A stretch of DNA of 64,000 nucleotides, taken from the NCBI RefSeq assembly GCF_030296615.1, contig NZ_AP027732.1:992001-1056000 (forward strand), in the 5' to 3' direction. A model generated the notes under the pieces. The model was not told where the DNA came from, searched no databases, and saw only the letters and a program-made list of their open reading frames with translations. Below, in pieces: positions 42,776 to 51,117 of this stretch (its first letter is position 1; every line of letters begins with the position of its first letter). This stretch comes from Frondihabitans sucicola. Its GTDB lineage: Bacteria; Actinomycetota; Actinomycetes; Actinomycetales; Microbacteriaceae. A program made the position numbers and the translations under genes.

Positions 42776-43986
42776 ATGTCTCAGCCCGTTGAACAGACCC
42801 TTCGCCCGCTCGGTGCCTTCGAGCAGACCATCGATCTCTACATGCACCGCAATCCGGTTCAGTTCTCCTTGATCGCCGAGCTGACACGCGACGTCTCCGA
42901 GTCGGAGCTGGCAGCCGCCCTGCGAGACGTTCAGCGCGTGCACCCGCTTCTCAGCGCCGCTGTCGTCCGGCCGGGCGCCGGCGGACAGGCGTCGTTCGGG
43001 CTCACGGACGAGGCGATCCCGATCCGGGTGGCCGGAAGCTCGACCTGGCAGGACCAGGCGGCCCTGGAGCAGACGACCGCGATCGAGCCGCTTCCGGGTC
43101 CGCTCGTCCGAGCCGTTCTCCTGCCGGGTCGGATGCCGGACACGCCCACCGCCCTGCTCCTGACCTTCGCGCACCAGATCGCGGACGGTCGGGGCGCTCT
43201 CCTCGCGGTCACCGACCTGCTCGGAATCCTGGCGGGCAGCCGCCTCGCACCGCGCACCACCCCGTCGGCTCAGGAGGAGCTCTTGACCGCCGACCCGCCG
43301 ACCCCCGGCGAACCCCCGCCGATCCTGCTCCGCTGCCGCCGAGCCGGCTGCGCCCCTTCGACGGATCGAGGCCCGCCGTCCAGCCCGCGGCGCTCGATGC
43401 CCGGGCGACCGAAGCCCTGCTCGACCGGGCCCGCGCGGAATCCTGCACCGTGCAGGCGGCGCTGTGCGCAGCCGCCGCATCGGCCCTGTTCCGCACGAGC
43501 GCGGACGGGCGCGTTCGGATCAACGTACCGATCGACCTGCGCTCGGCGGTCGACCTCGACGACGACGTGGTCATCCGCTTCAGCGCCACCATGGTCGACC
43601 TCGAGCGGGTGGCCGGAGAGCCCTTCTGGGATCTCGCCAGGCGCGCCCACGGCCAGCTCGACGCAGCCCGTCAGCCCGCCACCGTCCAGGCCACCGCTCT
43701 GATGATCGCGGCCGCGACGCCGGCGACGCCGGAGGAGGCGGAGGGCGCCATGCTCGCGGCGACCGGGGCCGACATCGAGATCACCAACCTCGGTGTCGTC
43801 GACCCGTCGGCCGAAGCCGAGATCTCCGCCCTCTGGGGCCCGACCATGACCACCCAGGTCGACGGCGAGCGGATCCTCGGCGTGGTCACCAGCGGAGGCG
43901 TCCTTCGCCTCGTCAACGTGACGCACGACCCGAGCGGAGACATCGCCGCTGACATCGTCGGTGCGCTCGCCGCTGCGCTCGACTGA
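42776..43986 (+). CDS. Condensation-domain/PapA-like acyltransferase, frame interrupted by one missing base
   Basis: The protein begins MSQPVEQTLRPLGAFEQTID and has FAHQIADGRGAL, the H-x-x-x-D-G motif shared by condensation domains, PapA acyltransferases and alcohol acetyltransferases. The frame changes at the C5 run 43313-43317. The C-terminal half (DGRVRINVPIDLRSA, then LGPT-like WGPTM and a DFGW-less end) continues to 43986. One added C gives 403 residues. It likely transfers an acyl group to an alcohol or amine; substrates are unknown. Its promoter region is shared with the divergent TetR gene. Confidence 0.75.
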
Positions 43987-44102
43987 GTCGACAGCCCGCC
44001 GGAAGCGAGCGCGTCACAATATAAATTCCATCTTGACATACTCGTCCGTCCCCGCTTGACTCGTGGGACGCCGAGGCGAAGCCTCAGAACGGACGGAGTC
44101 AG

Positions 44103-44266
44103 ATGAAAAGACGGCACAGCTCGAGCGCGGCGGCGGCGCTGTGATCACGTCTTCGGGACGCAAGTGGGGAACAAGCGGCACAGAAGCGGTCTCCGCGTAC
44201 AAGGCATTCAAGCCGAACGCCGCAGACAACGGATGGGGCCACGCGAAGACGTACTACGGCAAGTAG
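44103..44266 (+). CDS. Small basic/aromatic peptide, possible exported peptide precursor, frame interrupted
   Basis: ATG 44103 has a good ribosome site (GGACGGAG) and reads MKRRHSSSAAAAL before a stop. The neighbouring frame continues as VITSSGRKWGTSGTEAV, then SAYKAFKPNAADNGWGHAKT and YYGK to the TAG at 44264-44266. One added base in the GCG-repeat stretch 44128-44141 gives a 54-residue product with a basic N terminus, a short hydrophobic stretch and a Gly/Trp/Tyr-rich C terminus. A perfect hairpin follows 10 bases later, and transporter genes follow that. I do not recognise the peptide; it is only loosely like lactococcin-972-type peptides. Confidence 0.45.
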
Positions 44267-44276
44267 CCACACCGAG

Positions 44277-44305
44277 CGGGGGAGGGAGCAGTGCGCCCTC
44301 CCCCG
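44277..44305 (+). terminator. Hairpin between peptide and transporter genes
   Basis: CGGGGGAGGG (44277-44286) pairs perfectly with CCCTCCCCCG (44296-44305) around a 9-base loop. It starts 10 bases after the peptide stop. It is a likely terminator or attenuator that would give more peptide transcript than transporter transcript. Confidence 0.75.
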
Positions 44306-45264
44306 ACTGTGTTCGACCCGGGGGTCACCTTGACTGCTCCGCGCACGGCGACCATCGCCCTGCTCTTTCTGCTCTTCACCTTTCTCACGACGGCTCTGGG
44401 CGTGTACCAGCACCGCCAGGGTGCCCTCACGCTGGAAGGCAACTCTCTCTACTCTCCGTCGGCAGTGGCGGTGGATGCCGACGCGGAACACGTGGTGAAT
44501 GCATTGGCCGAGCGGGGATCGTCGGGGCGAGTCTTCCTGCGGCTCACCGACGACGGCCGCGTTCGCGCCCTGTCCAGCATCGGGTCGCCCGGTAGGCCGC
44601 TCCTCTCTACGCCGGGCAGCAACCAGCAGCTGACGATGATCACGTCGCATTCGTCGGGTCTTCTGTGTCCGTTCGACGTGAGGCGTCGAACGACTACTTC
44701 GTACACGACGGCGAGAGGTATGCGGTCAAAGGACGCCTCGGGCTCGAGAAGGCGAGCCTCGTCTCCGACCAGGTCTTGATCGTGAACCGAAAGCTCTTCG
44801 CCGTCACGGGAACGGCAGCGCTCGTGGTCGACAGCGACGAGGCACCCGCCCTGTTCCGCCGGGAGATCGATGACGGAACAGCCATTCCGATCGCAGCCAC
44901 CACCAGCCTCCGGACCAACATCGATTTCGTCTCGCCCGTGCTCTCCACCTTCGGCGCGAGCCTGACGCTCCTCGGCTTCGCACTGACGGGCTCATTGGCC
45001 GGAGCGGGGTCGCGGCCCGCCTTCGAAGTGGCCTTTCTCGTCGGAGCCGTCCGCTGGCGTGCCCTCTCTCGACGAGTCGCTCGGCTGGCTCTCCTCGTCG
45101 TTCCGCTGGTCGGAGCCGGGGTCGCCGTTCGAGTCGGGTCGACCACGGCGCAGCTCGAGTGGTTCCCCCTCGTCGGACTGGCCGGTATCCAGGTTCTCCT
45201 GGCCGTGATCGGCTACATCGTGAGCGTGACGAGACGGCCTCGGGGTGAGGGCGCGTGGAGCTGA
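44291..45264 (+). CDS. Bacteriocin-associated-type integral membrane protein, frame interrupted
   Basis: The N-terminal part has a helix (TATIALLFLLFTFLTTALGVY) and an extracytoplasmic segment in one frame. The rest, from about VRREASNDYFVHDGERYAV through three further helices to 45264, is in the next frame. The switch lies between about 44595 and 44665, and one added base gives a whole-codon length. GTG 44291 would sit in the hairpin loop, so GTG 44309 or TTG 44330 may be the real start. The topology fits membrane proteins that accompany lactococcin-972-like bacteriocins. The end overlaps the next gene by 10 bases. Confidence 0.6.
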
Positions 45265-46532
45265 TTCATGTGCTCCGAGCGGGGGTTCTGCCGCTGATCG
45301 CGAAGATCCTTCTGGCGGGCATCCTGTTCGTCACGCTCTACAACGTCGTGACCTTCTCCGAGTCGACCCACGCAGCCGTCAATCGGAGCTTCAGTGATAA
45401 CGCCGACGTCAACCTCTACGGTCTCATCGACGACCTCCACGATCCTGACGCGTTCCGTTCTTTTCGCGACTCGCTTCCCGACCTGGAGCGACTAGGTGCC
45501 TTCTACAACCAGCTTTCGAACGACGACGAGTTGACCTTCCTCTCTAGCTTCGACCAGCCGCTGCCGATCCGAGACTTCCCGGGTGACGGAAGCTTCGAAG
45601 ACGGGTACGGCACCGGGATGAGCACGCGTGGCCCCTATACGGATGAAGAGACCGGACGCACGATGGTCGACGTCAAGTCGCTGCAGATGAACCGAAACGC
45701 ATTCGAGTTCTACAAGCTGCGAACGAGCACGGGGGATACCCCGGACTGGGAGACGATCGACTATGAGGCCAGCGTGACGCCGGTGGTCCTCGGCAGCGAT
45801 TTCGAGGGCGTCTACGAGGTCGGCGACACGTTCGTCGGCACCCTCTACTTCGCAGAGATGACCTTCGAGGTCGCCGGGTTCCTCGCGCCCCACTCTTCGA
45901 TCTTCTACCACGACGACATCAACTTCTTCCTCGACACCTCCGTCGTGATCCCGTACCCCGAACAGCTGCGAGGGTTCACCGAGGCGAACAAGGACTTCTC
46001 GGGAATCCTCTCCTTCGCCATGGTCAACGGTGACATCGCCGCGTCCAAGAACCTCGCGACGGACGAAGTGCTCGATCGTCTGGCGTCCATCGCGAGCTCG
46101 ACCGGATTCGAGAACTACGCCCTGCTGAACGTGTCCCCCTATCTCACCCAGTTCACGTTGACCAAGAAAATCATCCAGAGCAACCTCGGACTCGTGGTCG
46201 CCATCGAGGGAGCGCTCGTGGCGGGCGTACTGTTCGCCATCTTTCTTCTCAACCGATTCCTTTTCGCGCGCGAATCGAACCGCTACCGAATCGCCTGGAT
46301 CGCCGGTACGTCCCGGCAGCGAATCTTCCTGACCAGCCTTCCTTCCGTTCTCGTGGCGCACGGAGGAATAGGGGCGGTCGTCGCCACGGCCTACCTCATG
46401 TATCCCCAGCACAGTGAGGCCGCGCTCCGGCCGGTCCTCCTGGCCTTCGCCGCCTTCGTCCTTCTGGACCTGGGCCAGCACGGGCGCCTTCTGGCAACGC
46501 TGATCCGCACCGAGTCGGGAGAGCGCAGATAA
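45255..46532 (+). CDS. FtsX/MacB-like permease of a peptide ABC transporter
   Basis: The 425-residue membrane protein has an N-terminal helix (VLPLIAKILLAGILFVTLYNVV), a large acidic extracytoplasmic domain of about 260 residues, and three C-terminal helices starting near LGLVVAIEGALVAGVLFAIFLL. This is the MacB/FtsX arrangement. It has an unusually aromatic and acidic periplasmic-type domain (FYHDDINFFLD). It overlaps the preceding membrane-protein gene and lies 6 bases before the ATPase gene. Together they form a candidate exporter or immunity transporter for the peptide encoded at 44103. Confidence 0.8.
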   Translation: MELIHVLRAGVLPLIAKILLAGILFVTLYNVVTFSESTHAAVNRSFSDNADVNLYGLIDDLHDPDAFRSFRDSLPDLERLGAFYNQLSNDDELTFLSSFDQPLPIRDFPGDGSFEDGYGTGMSTRGPYTDEETGRTMVDVKSLQMNRNAFEFYKLRTSTGDTPDWETIDYEASVTPVVLGSDFEGVYEVGDTFVGTLYFAEMTFEVAGFLAPHSSIFYHDDINFFLDTSVVIPYPEQLRGFTEANKDFSGILSFAMVNGDIAASKNLATDEVLDRLASIASSTGFENYALLNVSPYLTQFTLTKKIIQSNLGLVVAIEGALVAGVLFAIFLLNRFLFARESNRYRIAWIAGTSRQRIFLTSLPSVLVAHGGIGAVVATAYLMYPQHSEAALRPVLLAFAAFVLLDLGQHGRLLATLIRTESGERR

Positions 46533-46538
46533 CGTCTC

Positions 46539-47198
46539 ATGATTCAACTCACGTCCATCACCAAGGTCATCCGCGAGCCGAACGGCCACCCGCGCACCCT
46601 GTTCGCCGACCTGCATTTTCGACTCGGCGACCAGGACCGGTCCGTCGCCATCCTCGGGCGCAGCGGCAGCGGCAAGAGTTCCCTCCTGCGACTCCTGGCC
46701 GGACTCGACACGGCATATCGCGGTGAGTACCTGGCCGACGGCATGCTCTTGCCCCGATCGGCGGCCGGCATGGCGCGTCATCGAGCCGCCGCCGTCGGCA
46801 TCATCACGCAGCGCTACGACCTCCTGCCGGAACGCACGGTCTTGCAGAACGTGCGCCTCGGTCGTGCCGACAAGCAGGCAGCCACAGAGGAGGCCCTTCG
46901 GAGTCTCGAGCTGGTCCGGCTGAGAGGCCTTGCCGCCACACGAGTCCGACACCTCTCCGGTGGGGAAGCCCAACGCGTCGCGATCGCGAGAGCCCTCGTC
47001 AAGCGCCCTCGACTCGTCCTGGCAGATGAACCCACCGGAGCACTCGACGCATCGACCGAAGGCGAGGTCCTCGAACTCTTCGCTCGACTGCAAGATCTCG
47101 GCCACCGATTCGTGATCGCAACGCACAGCCCGACGATCGCTGCCAGCTGCGACCGCCGACTGCTCCTCCAGGACAACGCGCTCGCTGAGCTCCCGTAG
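46539..47198 (+). CDS. ABC transporter ATP-binding protein (MacB/LolD type)
   Basis: The 219-residue ATPase has Walker A ILGRSGSGKSSLLRLLAGL, Q-loop GIITQRYDLLPERTV, signature HLSGGEAQRVAIARALVKRP and Walker B LVLADEPTGALD, followed by the H-loop ATHS. The small size and Q-loop wording fit LolD/MacB ATPases and the lactococcin-972-associated group. ATG 46539 lies 6 bases after the permease stop. It powers the transporter formed with the two upstream membrane proteins. Confidence 0.9.
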   Translation: MIQLTSITKVIREPNGHPRTLFADLHFRLGDQDRSVAILGRSGSGKSSLLRLLAGLDTAYRGEYLADGMLLPRSAAGMARHRAAAVGIITQRYDLLPERTVLQNVRLGRADKQAATEEALRSLELVRLRGLAATRVRHLSGGEAQRVAIARALVKRPRLVLADEPTGALDASTEGEVLELFARLQDLGHRFVIATHSPTIAASCDRRLLLQDNALAELP

Positions 47199-47271
47199 AC
47201 ACCTCCGGGGCGTCCAGAGCTGGAACCACCGGAGCCGAGAGATCTTCCGAAAGGTCACTCGCGACTGTATG

Positions 47272-47287
47272 GTCAGCACATGCTGAC
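47272..47287. promoter_or_regulatory. Palindrome over the CmtR-like gene start
   Basis: GTCAGCA-CA-TGCTGAC spans the ATG at 47280. A metal-sensor operator in this position would give autorepression. A possible -10 (TGTATG) lies just upstream. Confidence 0.55.
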
Positions 47288-47633
47288 ACGTGCGACTCGA
47301 CTCGACGTCATGAACCGACTGGGCCGGGCGCTGGCTGATCCGACCCGTTCGCGGATCCTGATGCACCTGCTTCGTGAGCCGGGGTACCCGGCTCGTCTGG
47401 CCGACGAGCTCGGCCTGACGAGAACGAACGTGTCGAACCACTTGGCGTGCCTTCGCGGGTGCGGGATCGTCGTCGCGATCCCCGAGGGGCGCAGGACCCG
47501 GTACGAGATCTCCGACCCGCACCTGACCCGCGCGCTCGAGACGCTCGTCGACGTCGTCCTGGCCGTCGACGACGGTGCCGCCTGCTCCGACGACGACTGC
47601 GACGTCCCGCTCTGCTGCGGGCCGGCCGCATGA
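47280..47633 (+). CDS. cmtR: ArsR/SmtB family metal-sensing repressor, CmtR-like
   Basis: The 117-residue protein closely follows Mycobacterium CmtR, a Cd/Pb sensor: RLGRALADPTRSRILMHLL, then LTRTNVSNHLACLRGCGIVVA. The two Cys in HLACLRGCG are the CmtR metal ligands Cys57 and Cys61. The third CmtR ligand is in the C-terminal tail; here the tail has five Cys (ACSDDDCDVPLCC counted with the first C), so the site may differ. Its stop overlaps the start of a cation-efflux gene (ATGA), so it should repress its own efflux system until metal binds. Confidence 0.88.
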   Translation: MLTRATRLDVMNRLGRALADPTRSRILMHLLREPGYPARLADELGLTRTNVSNHLACLRGCGIVVAIPEGRRTRYEISDPHLTRALETLVDVVLAVDDGAACSDDDCDVPLCCGPAA

Positions 47634-48297
47634 CCGCGGCCGACATCGTCACCGCCGGCCGCCGCGCGCTCCTGCAGCGGCGGATCCGGTGGATCGTCGC
47701 CCTCACCATCGCCTACAACAGCCTCGAAGCCGTCGTCGCGCTCGCCGCCGGCGGGTCTGCGTCGTCGGCGGCCCTCATCGGCTTCGGGCTGGACTCCGTC
47801 GTCGAGGTCCTCTCCGCTGCGGCCGTCGCCTGGCAGTTCTCGTCACCGGATCCGGAGTCGCGCGAGAGGACGACGCTCCGAGTCATCGCGCTGTCGTTCT
47901 TCGGACTCGCCGCGTACGTCACCGTCGATGCCGTCCTCTCGCTCACGGGCGTCCGACAGGCCGAGCACAGCGCGGTCGGCATCGTCCTCGCGGCCGTCAG
48001 CCTCGCCGTCATGCCGTTCCTCAGCTTCGCGGAGCGACGCGCCGGCAGAGAGCTCGGCTCGGCATCGGCGGTCGCCGACTCGAAGCAGACGCTCGTGTGC
48101 TCCTACCTGTCCGCGGCCCTCCTCGTCGGCCTGCTGCTGAACACCCTGTTCGGCTGGGCGTGGGCCGACTCCTCGCCGCGCTCGCCATCGTCGTCTTCGC
48201 CCTGCGCGAGGGCCGCGAAGCCTGGCGCGGAGATGTGTGCACGACGTCGGTCGCGGAGCTGACGGGGGAGCGACCGCCGCACGACGAGCGCGTCTGA
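47630..48297 (+). CDS. Cation diffusion facilitator family transporter, frame interrupted by one missing base
   Basis: The membrane protein begins by ATGA overlap with the CmtR-like gene. It has the CDF-like segment IAYNSLEAVVALAAGGSASSAALIGFGLDSVVE, given here in overview, with the metal-site Asp in GFGLDS, and further helices to FGWAWAD. The frame then changes near 48163-48173, and LAALAIVVFALREGREAWRG continues to 48297. One added base gives 222 residues. It probably exports a divalent metal such as Cd, Zn or Pb under CmtR control. It lacks the large cytoplasmic C-terminal domain of classic CDF proteins. Confidence 0.82.
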
Positions 48298-48460
48298 CCT
48301 CTCCCTTGCGCAACCGCGAGGAGGGCGGATAAGTTCGATGAGTTCGGTTTCACACCGGACGAAGAACTCGGCCCAGACCCCGCCGATCCTGGAGTGCGCG
48401 GGGTGGGTCGTTCCCTGATCCGGCGACCCATCCCGTGCCGAGACGACGAAGGGGAACCCC

Positions 48461-48784
48461 GTGGGAACTCTCCTCTACGGTTCGCTGAGCTTCCCGTTCG
48501 ACGACCGCACCCTGGTGCACCTCCAGATCGCGATCGGCGCGAAGCTGCGTCGCGGTGAGGGCTTCTTCTTCTCGTGGAACGCGATCGGCGCGGGGACGGA
48601 GCGCGGCAGCATCTGGCTCAGCCACACCGTTCCGCTCGCGTTCGCGTTCGACAACAGCAAGGTCGGCCCGATCGACGCCGCCTGGCTGCACGACCTGGAG
48701 GCGCAGTCGAGCAACGGCCCGAGCCTGACGCTGACCGCCGACCTCGTCCGAGAGCTGGCCGGCGAGGGCGTTCGGAGCCGCTGA
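48461..48784 (+). CDS. DUF7882-type small protein
   Basis: The 107-residue protein (MGTLLYGSLSFPFDDRTLVH, KLRRGEGFFFSWN, SIWLSHTVPLAFAF) matches a short conserved family common in Microbacteriaceae. It is often labelled DUF7882 and sometimes misnamed as part of a DNA ligase. The function is unknown. It starts at GTG 48461 after AAGGGGAA. No membrane segment or signal peptide is present. It stands alone between the metal-efflux pair and an esterase. Confidence 0.8.
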   Translation: MGTLLYGSLSFPFDDRTLVHLQIAIGAKLRRGEGFFFSWNAIGAGTERGSIWLSHTVPLAFAFDNSKVGPIDAAWLHDLEAQSSNGPSLTLTADLVRELAGEGVRSR

Positions 48785-48946
48785 GCCGACGACGCGCGTC
48801 GTGACTCTCCGGAGGCCGCACGCTCGAGTCCGCCAGTCGGCGGGCCAAGGGGCCGGGATTGCGCCGCTGCGGCGGTGGGGGCGGGGAGCTTCGAGGCGGA
48901 AGATGGAGGCGACCACAGAGCCGTGGTCAGACAGCTGGAGGCCGTC

Positions 48947-49918
48947 ATGTCAGAGAAGACCGAAATCCACCCCGCCCCGCCGTTCGACGTCGAACTGGGC
49001 GCCGTGCTCGCCGTGCTCGCCGAAGCGATGCCGCCGACCCTCACCCCGGAGATGATCGAGCCGATGCGCACGGGCGTCCCTCTTCCCGTCATCGCCGATC
49101 TGCTCGGCGGGCGGCCGATCGACCACGAAGAGCGCAGGATCCCCGTCGCGGACGGCGAGATCACCGTGTCCGTCTTCACGAAGCAGGGCCACGTCGCAGG
49201 CGGCCCCGGGATCTTCCACACCCACGGTGGCGGCATGATCATCGGCGACCGCTTCACCGGTGCGGACGAATACCTCCAGTGGGTCGAGGAGTTCGACGCG
49301 GTCGTCGTCTCGGTCGAGTACCGTCTGGCGCCCGAGTTCCCGGACCCGACGCCGGTCGACGACTGCTACGCGGGCCTCCTCTGGACGGTGGAGCACGCCG
49401 ACGAGCTCGGCTTCGACCCCGCACGCCTGGTCATCGGGGGTGCCAGCGCCGGCGGCGGACTGGCCGCCGGCGTGAGCCTCAAGGCCCGCGACGAGGGCGG
49501 CCCGGCGTTGGCCGGCTCGCTGCTCATCTACCCCATGCTCGACGACCGGAACGAGACCGTGTCGAGCCACCAGATCGACGGCTTCGGCGTGTGGGACCGG
49601 GGCAGCAACGACACCGGCTGGGACGCCCTGCTCGGCGACCGGCGATTCACCGACGAGGTCTCGATCTACGCGGCCCCGGCGCGAGCGCAGGATCTCTCCG
49701 GCCTGCCGCCCACGTTCATCGACTGCGCGACGGCCGAGGTCTTCCGCGACGAGGACGTCGCCTACGCCTCGAAGATCTGGGCCGTCGGAGGCATCGCCGA
49801 GCTGCACGTCTGGCCGGGCGGTTTCCACGGCTTCGACGCGATGGCGCCCCAGGCACAGCTCTCGGTCGAGGCGCGAGCCGCGCGCGTCAGGTGGCTCCAT
49901 CGAATCCTGGGCGCCTGA
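48947..49918 (+). CDS. Alpha/beta hydrolase (hormone-sensitive lipase family)
   Basis: The 323-residue esterase has oxyanion motif HTHGGGMIIG, nucleophile elbow IGGASAGGGLA and a C-terminal VWPGGFHGFDAM with the catalytic His. It is close in sequence and length to the hydrolase at 14306-15289, sharing the D-L-S-G-L-P-x-x-F-I-D stretch. ATG 48947 has GGAGG upstream, so the in-frame start at 48875 is less likely. It is cytoplasmic. Substrate unknown. Confidence 0.85.
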   Translation: MSEKTEIHPAPPFDVELGAVLAVLAEAMPPTLTPEMIEPMRTGVPLPVIADLLGGRPIDHEERRIPVADGEITVSVFTKQGHVAGGPGIFHTHGGGMIIGDRFTGADEYLQWVEEFDAVVVSVEYRLAPEFPDPTPVDDCYAGLLWTVEHADELGFDPARLVIGGASAGGGLAAGVSLKARDEGGPALAGSLLIYPMLDDRNETVSSHQIDGFGVWDRGSNDTGWDALLGDRRFTDEVSIYAAPARAQDLSGLPPTFIDCATAEVFRDEDVAYASKIWAVGGIAELHVWPGGFHGFDAMAPQAQLSVEARAARVRWLHRILGA

Positions 49919-50006
49919 GCATGTCGAGTGCCTGAGCATCTCGAGTGCTGAGCATCCTGGCTGCGGTCTAAGGTGAGGCGCAGGATTCAACCCACGGACG
50001 GCAACG

Positions 50007-51035
50007 ATGCAAGAACTGGTCGGTCGGCTCACCGCGCTCGACCCCGAGGCGAGCGAGAGCCTCAAGGTCATCTCGTACTTCGACGCGCTCGTCGACGGGC
50101 ACGCGTCGATCGAGGTGCTGCTGCGCGGTGCCGCGGTGCTCAGCGGGCAGGCGGCGGGGTGCGACGCCCACGGGGTCGTGCTGCGGGTGGCGGCCAACGG
50201 CGTCCTGCAGAGGGCGCAGGATCCGGGGGCTCCCGACCCAGCCCAGGCGCCGTGGCCCTCCCACCCCGTCGCCCACGACGGCCGCGTCTGGATCGAACGA
50301 TCCGGGCCCGCTCACGCCAACGACGAGATGATCCTGGAGCGCCTCGCGCTCGCCGTGGCCATCGTTCTCGACCGGACACCGGCCGGAGCCGCTCGGCGAG
50401 CGCTCGAGACGGTCATCGACGCCGGGACGCCGCCGACTGAACGCCTCGAGGCCGCTCGCAGGCTCTCCCTCGACGCGGGCACGTCGTACCGGGTCGTCGC
50501 TGCTCCCGCTGCGGGTGAGGTCGGCCCGACGGCGCCGGTCACGCCGAGCGTCGTCGTGGAGACGCCGTTCGGTCGGGTCCGGGTCGGGGTCGCGCAGGAT
50601 CACGCCGGGTCGGTGGGGCCCGTCGGGATCGGGCTCGCTCGCAGGCCAGAGGCCCTCGACGAGTCGTGGGCGTCGGCGCTCGTGGCGCTTCGGCTCACGG
50701 ACGAGCGCGAGCCCGTGGTCCGCGCGGACGATCTCGGGATCCTGCTCGCCCTCGCCGACGCGGCGGACGGGGATTCCGCGGACGACCCGGATCTCACGGC
50801 GCTGCGCACTCTGCTGGGAGCTCACCCGGCAGCCCTGCCCCTGCTCGAATCCCTCGCCGTGTCGGAGAGCGTTCGGGCCGTTGCGCTCGACCTCGGGTTC
50901 CACCACTCGACCGTGCAGGCCCACCTGGCCTACTACGGCGATCGGCTCGGCTTCGACCTCAGGACACCGCGGGGCCGGGTGCGGTTGTCGCTCGCCCTGT
51001 CGGTCCTGCGTCTGACGACGCGCCGCTTCGACTGA
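50007..51035 (+). CDS. PucR-like helix-turn-helix regulator of the pyrimidine/hydantoin operon
   Basis: The 342-residue protein has no recognisable catalytic site. The N-terminal half resembles a small sensory domain (LKVISYFDALVDGHASIEVLL). The C terminus (LLESLAVSESVRAVALDLGFHHSTVQAHLAYYGDRLGFDL, in parts) is a PucR-type helix-turn-helix. It directly precedes, in the same direction, a ureidopropionase-hydantoinase operon and is its likely regulator. PucR-type proteins commonly activate purine and pyrimidine catabolic genes. Confidence 0.75.
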   Translation: MQELVGRLTALDPEASESLKVISYFDALVDGHASIEVLLRGAAVLSGQAAGCDAHGVVLRVAANGVLQRAQDPGAPDPAQAPWPSHPVAHDGRVWIERSGPAHANDEMILERLALAVAIVLDRTPAGAARRALETVIDAGTPPTERLEAARRLSLDAGTSYRVVAAPAAGEVGPTAPVTPSVVVETPFGRVRVGVAQDHAGSVGPVGIGLARRPEALDESWASALVALRLTDEREPVVRADDLGILLALADAADGDSADDPDLTALRTLLGAHPAALPLLESLAVSESVRAVALDLGFHHSTVQAHLAYYGDRLGFDLRTPRGRVRLSLALSVLRLTTRRFD

Positions 51036-51117
51036 CCGGGCCGGATTAACAACCTCGAAACGTGCTCCCTGGGTACTGTCCAAGGGAGACGTTCGTTCGA
51101 AGGGCAGGAGCCTGGCA

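Noticed and set aside
1904..43317. Programmed ribosomal frameshifting at the interrupted genes
   Set aside because: The sites lack slippery heptamers, occur in unrelated gene families that are normally uninterrupted, and always need one extra base. A sequencing or assembly cause is simpler.
5497..44000. Genomic island inserted at tRNA-Ser(CGA)
   Set aside because: The catabolic region begins just after the tRNA, but I found no integrase gene and no second copy of the tRNA 3' end within the window, so insertion at this site is not supported.
44103..44266. Firm assignment of the small peptide to the lactococcin 972 family
   Set aside because: Only a W-x-x-G...V-S-A-Y pattern is similar. The product is shorter than family members and its frame is uncertain, so the family name is not applied.
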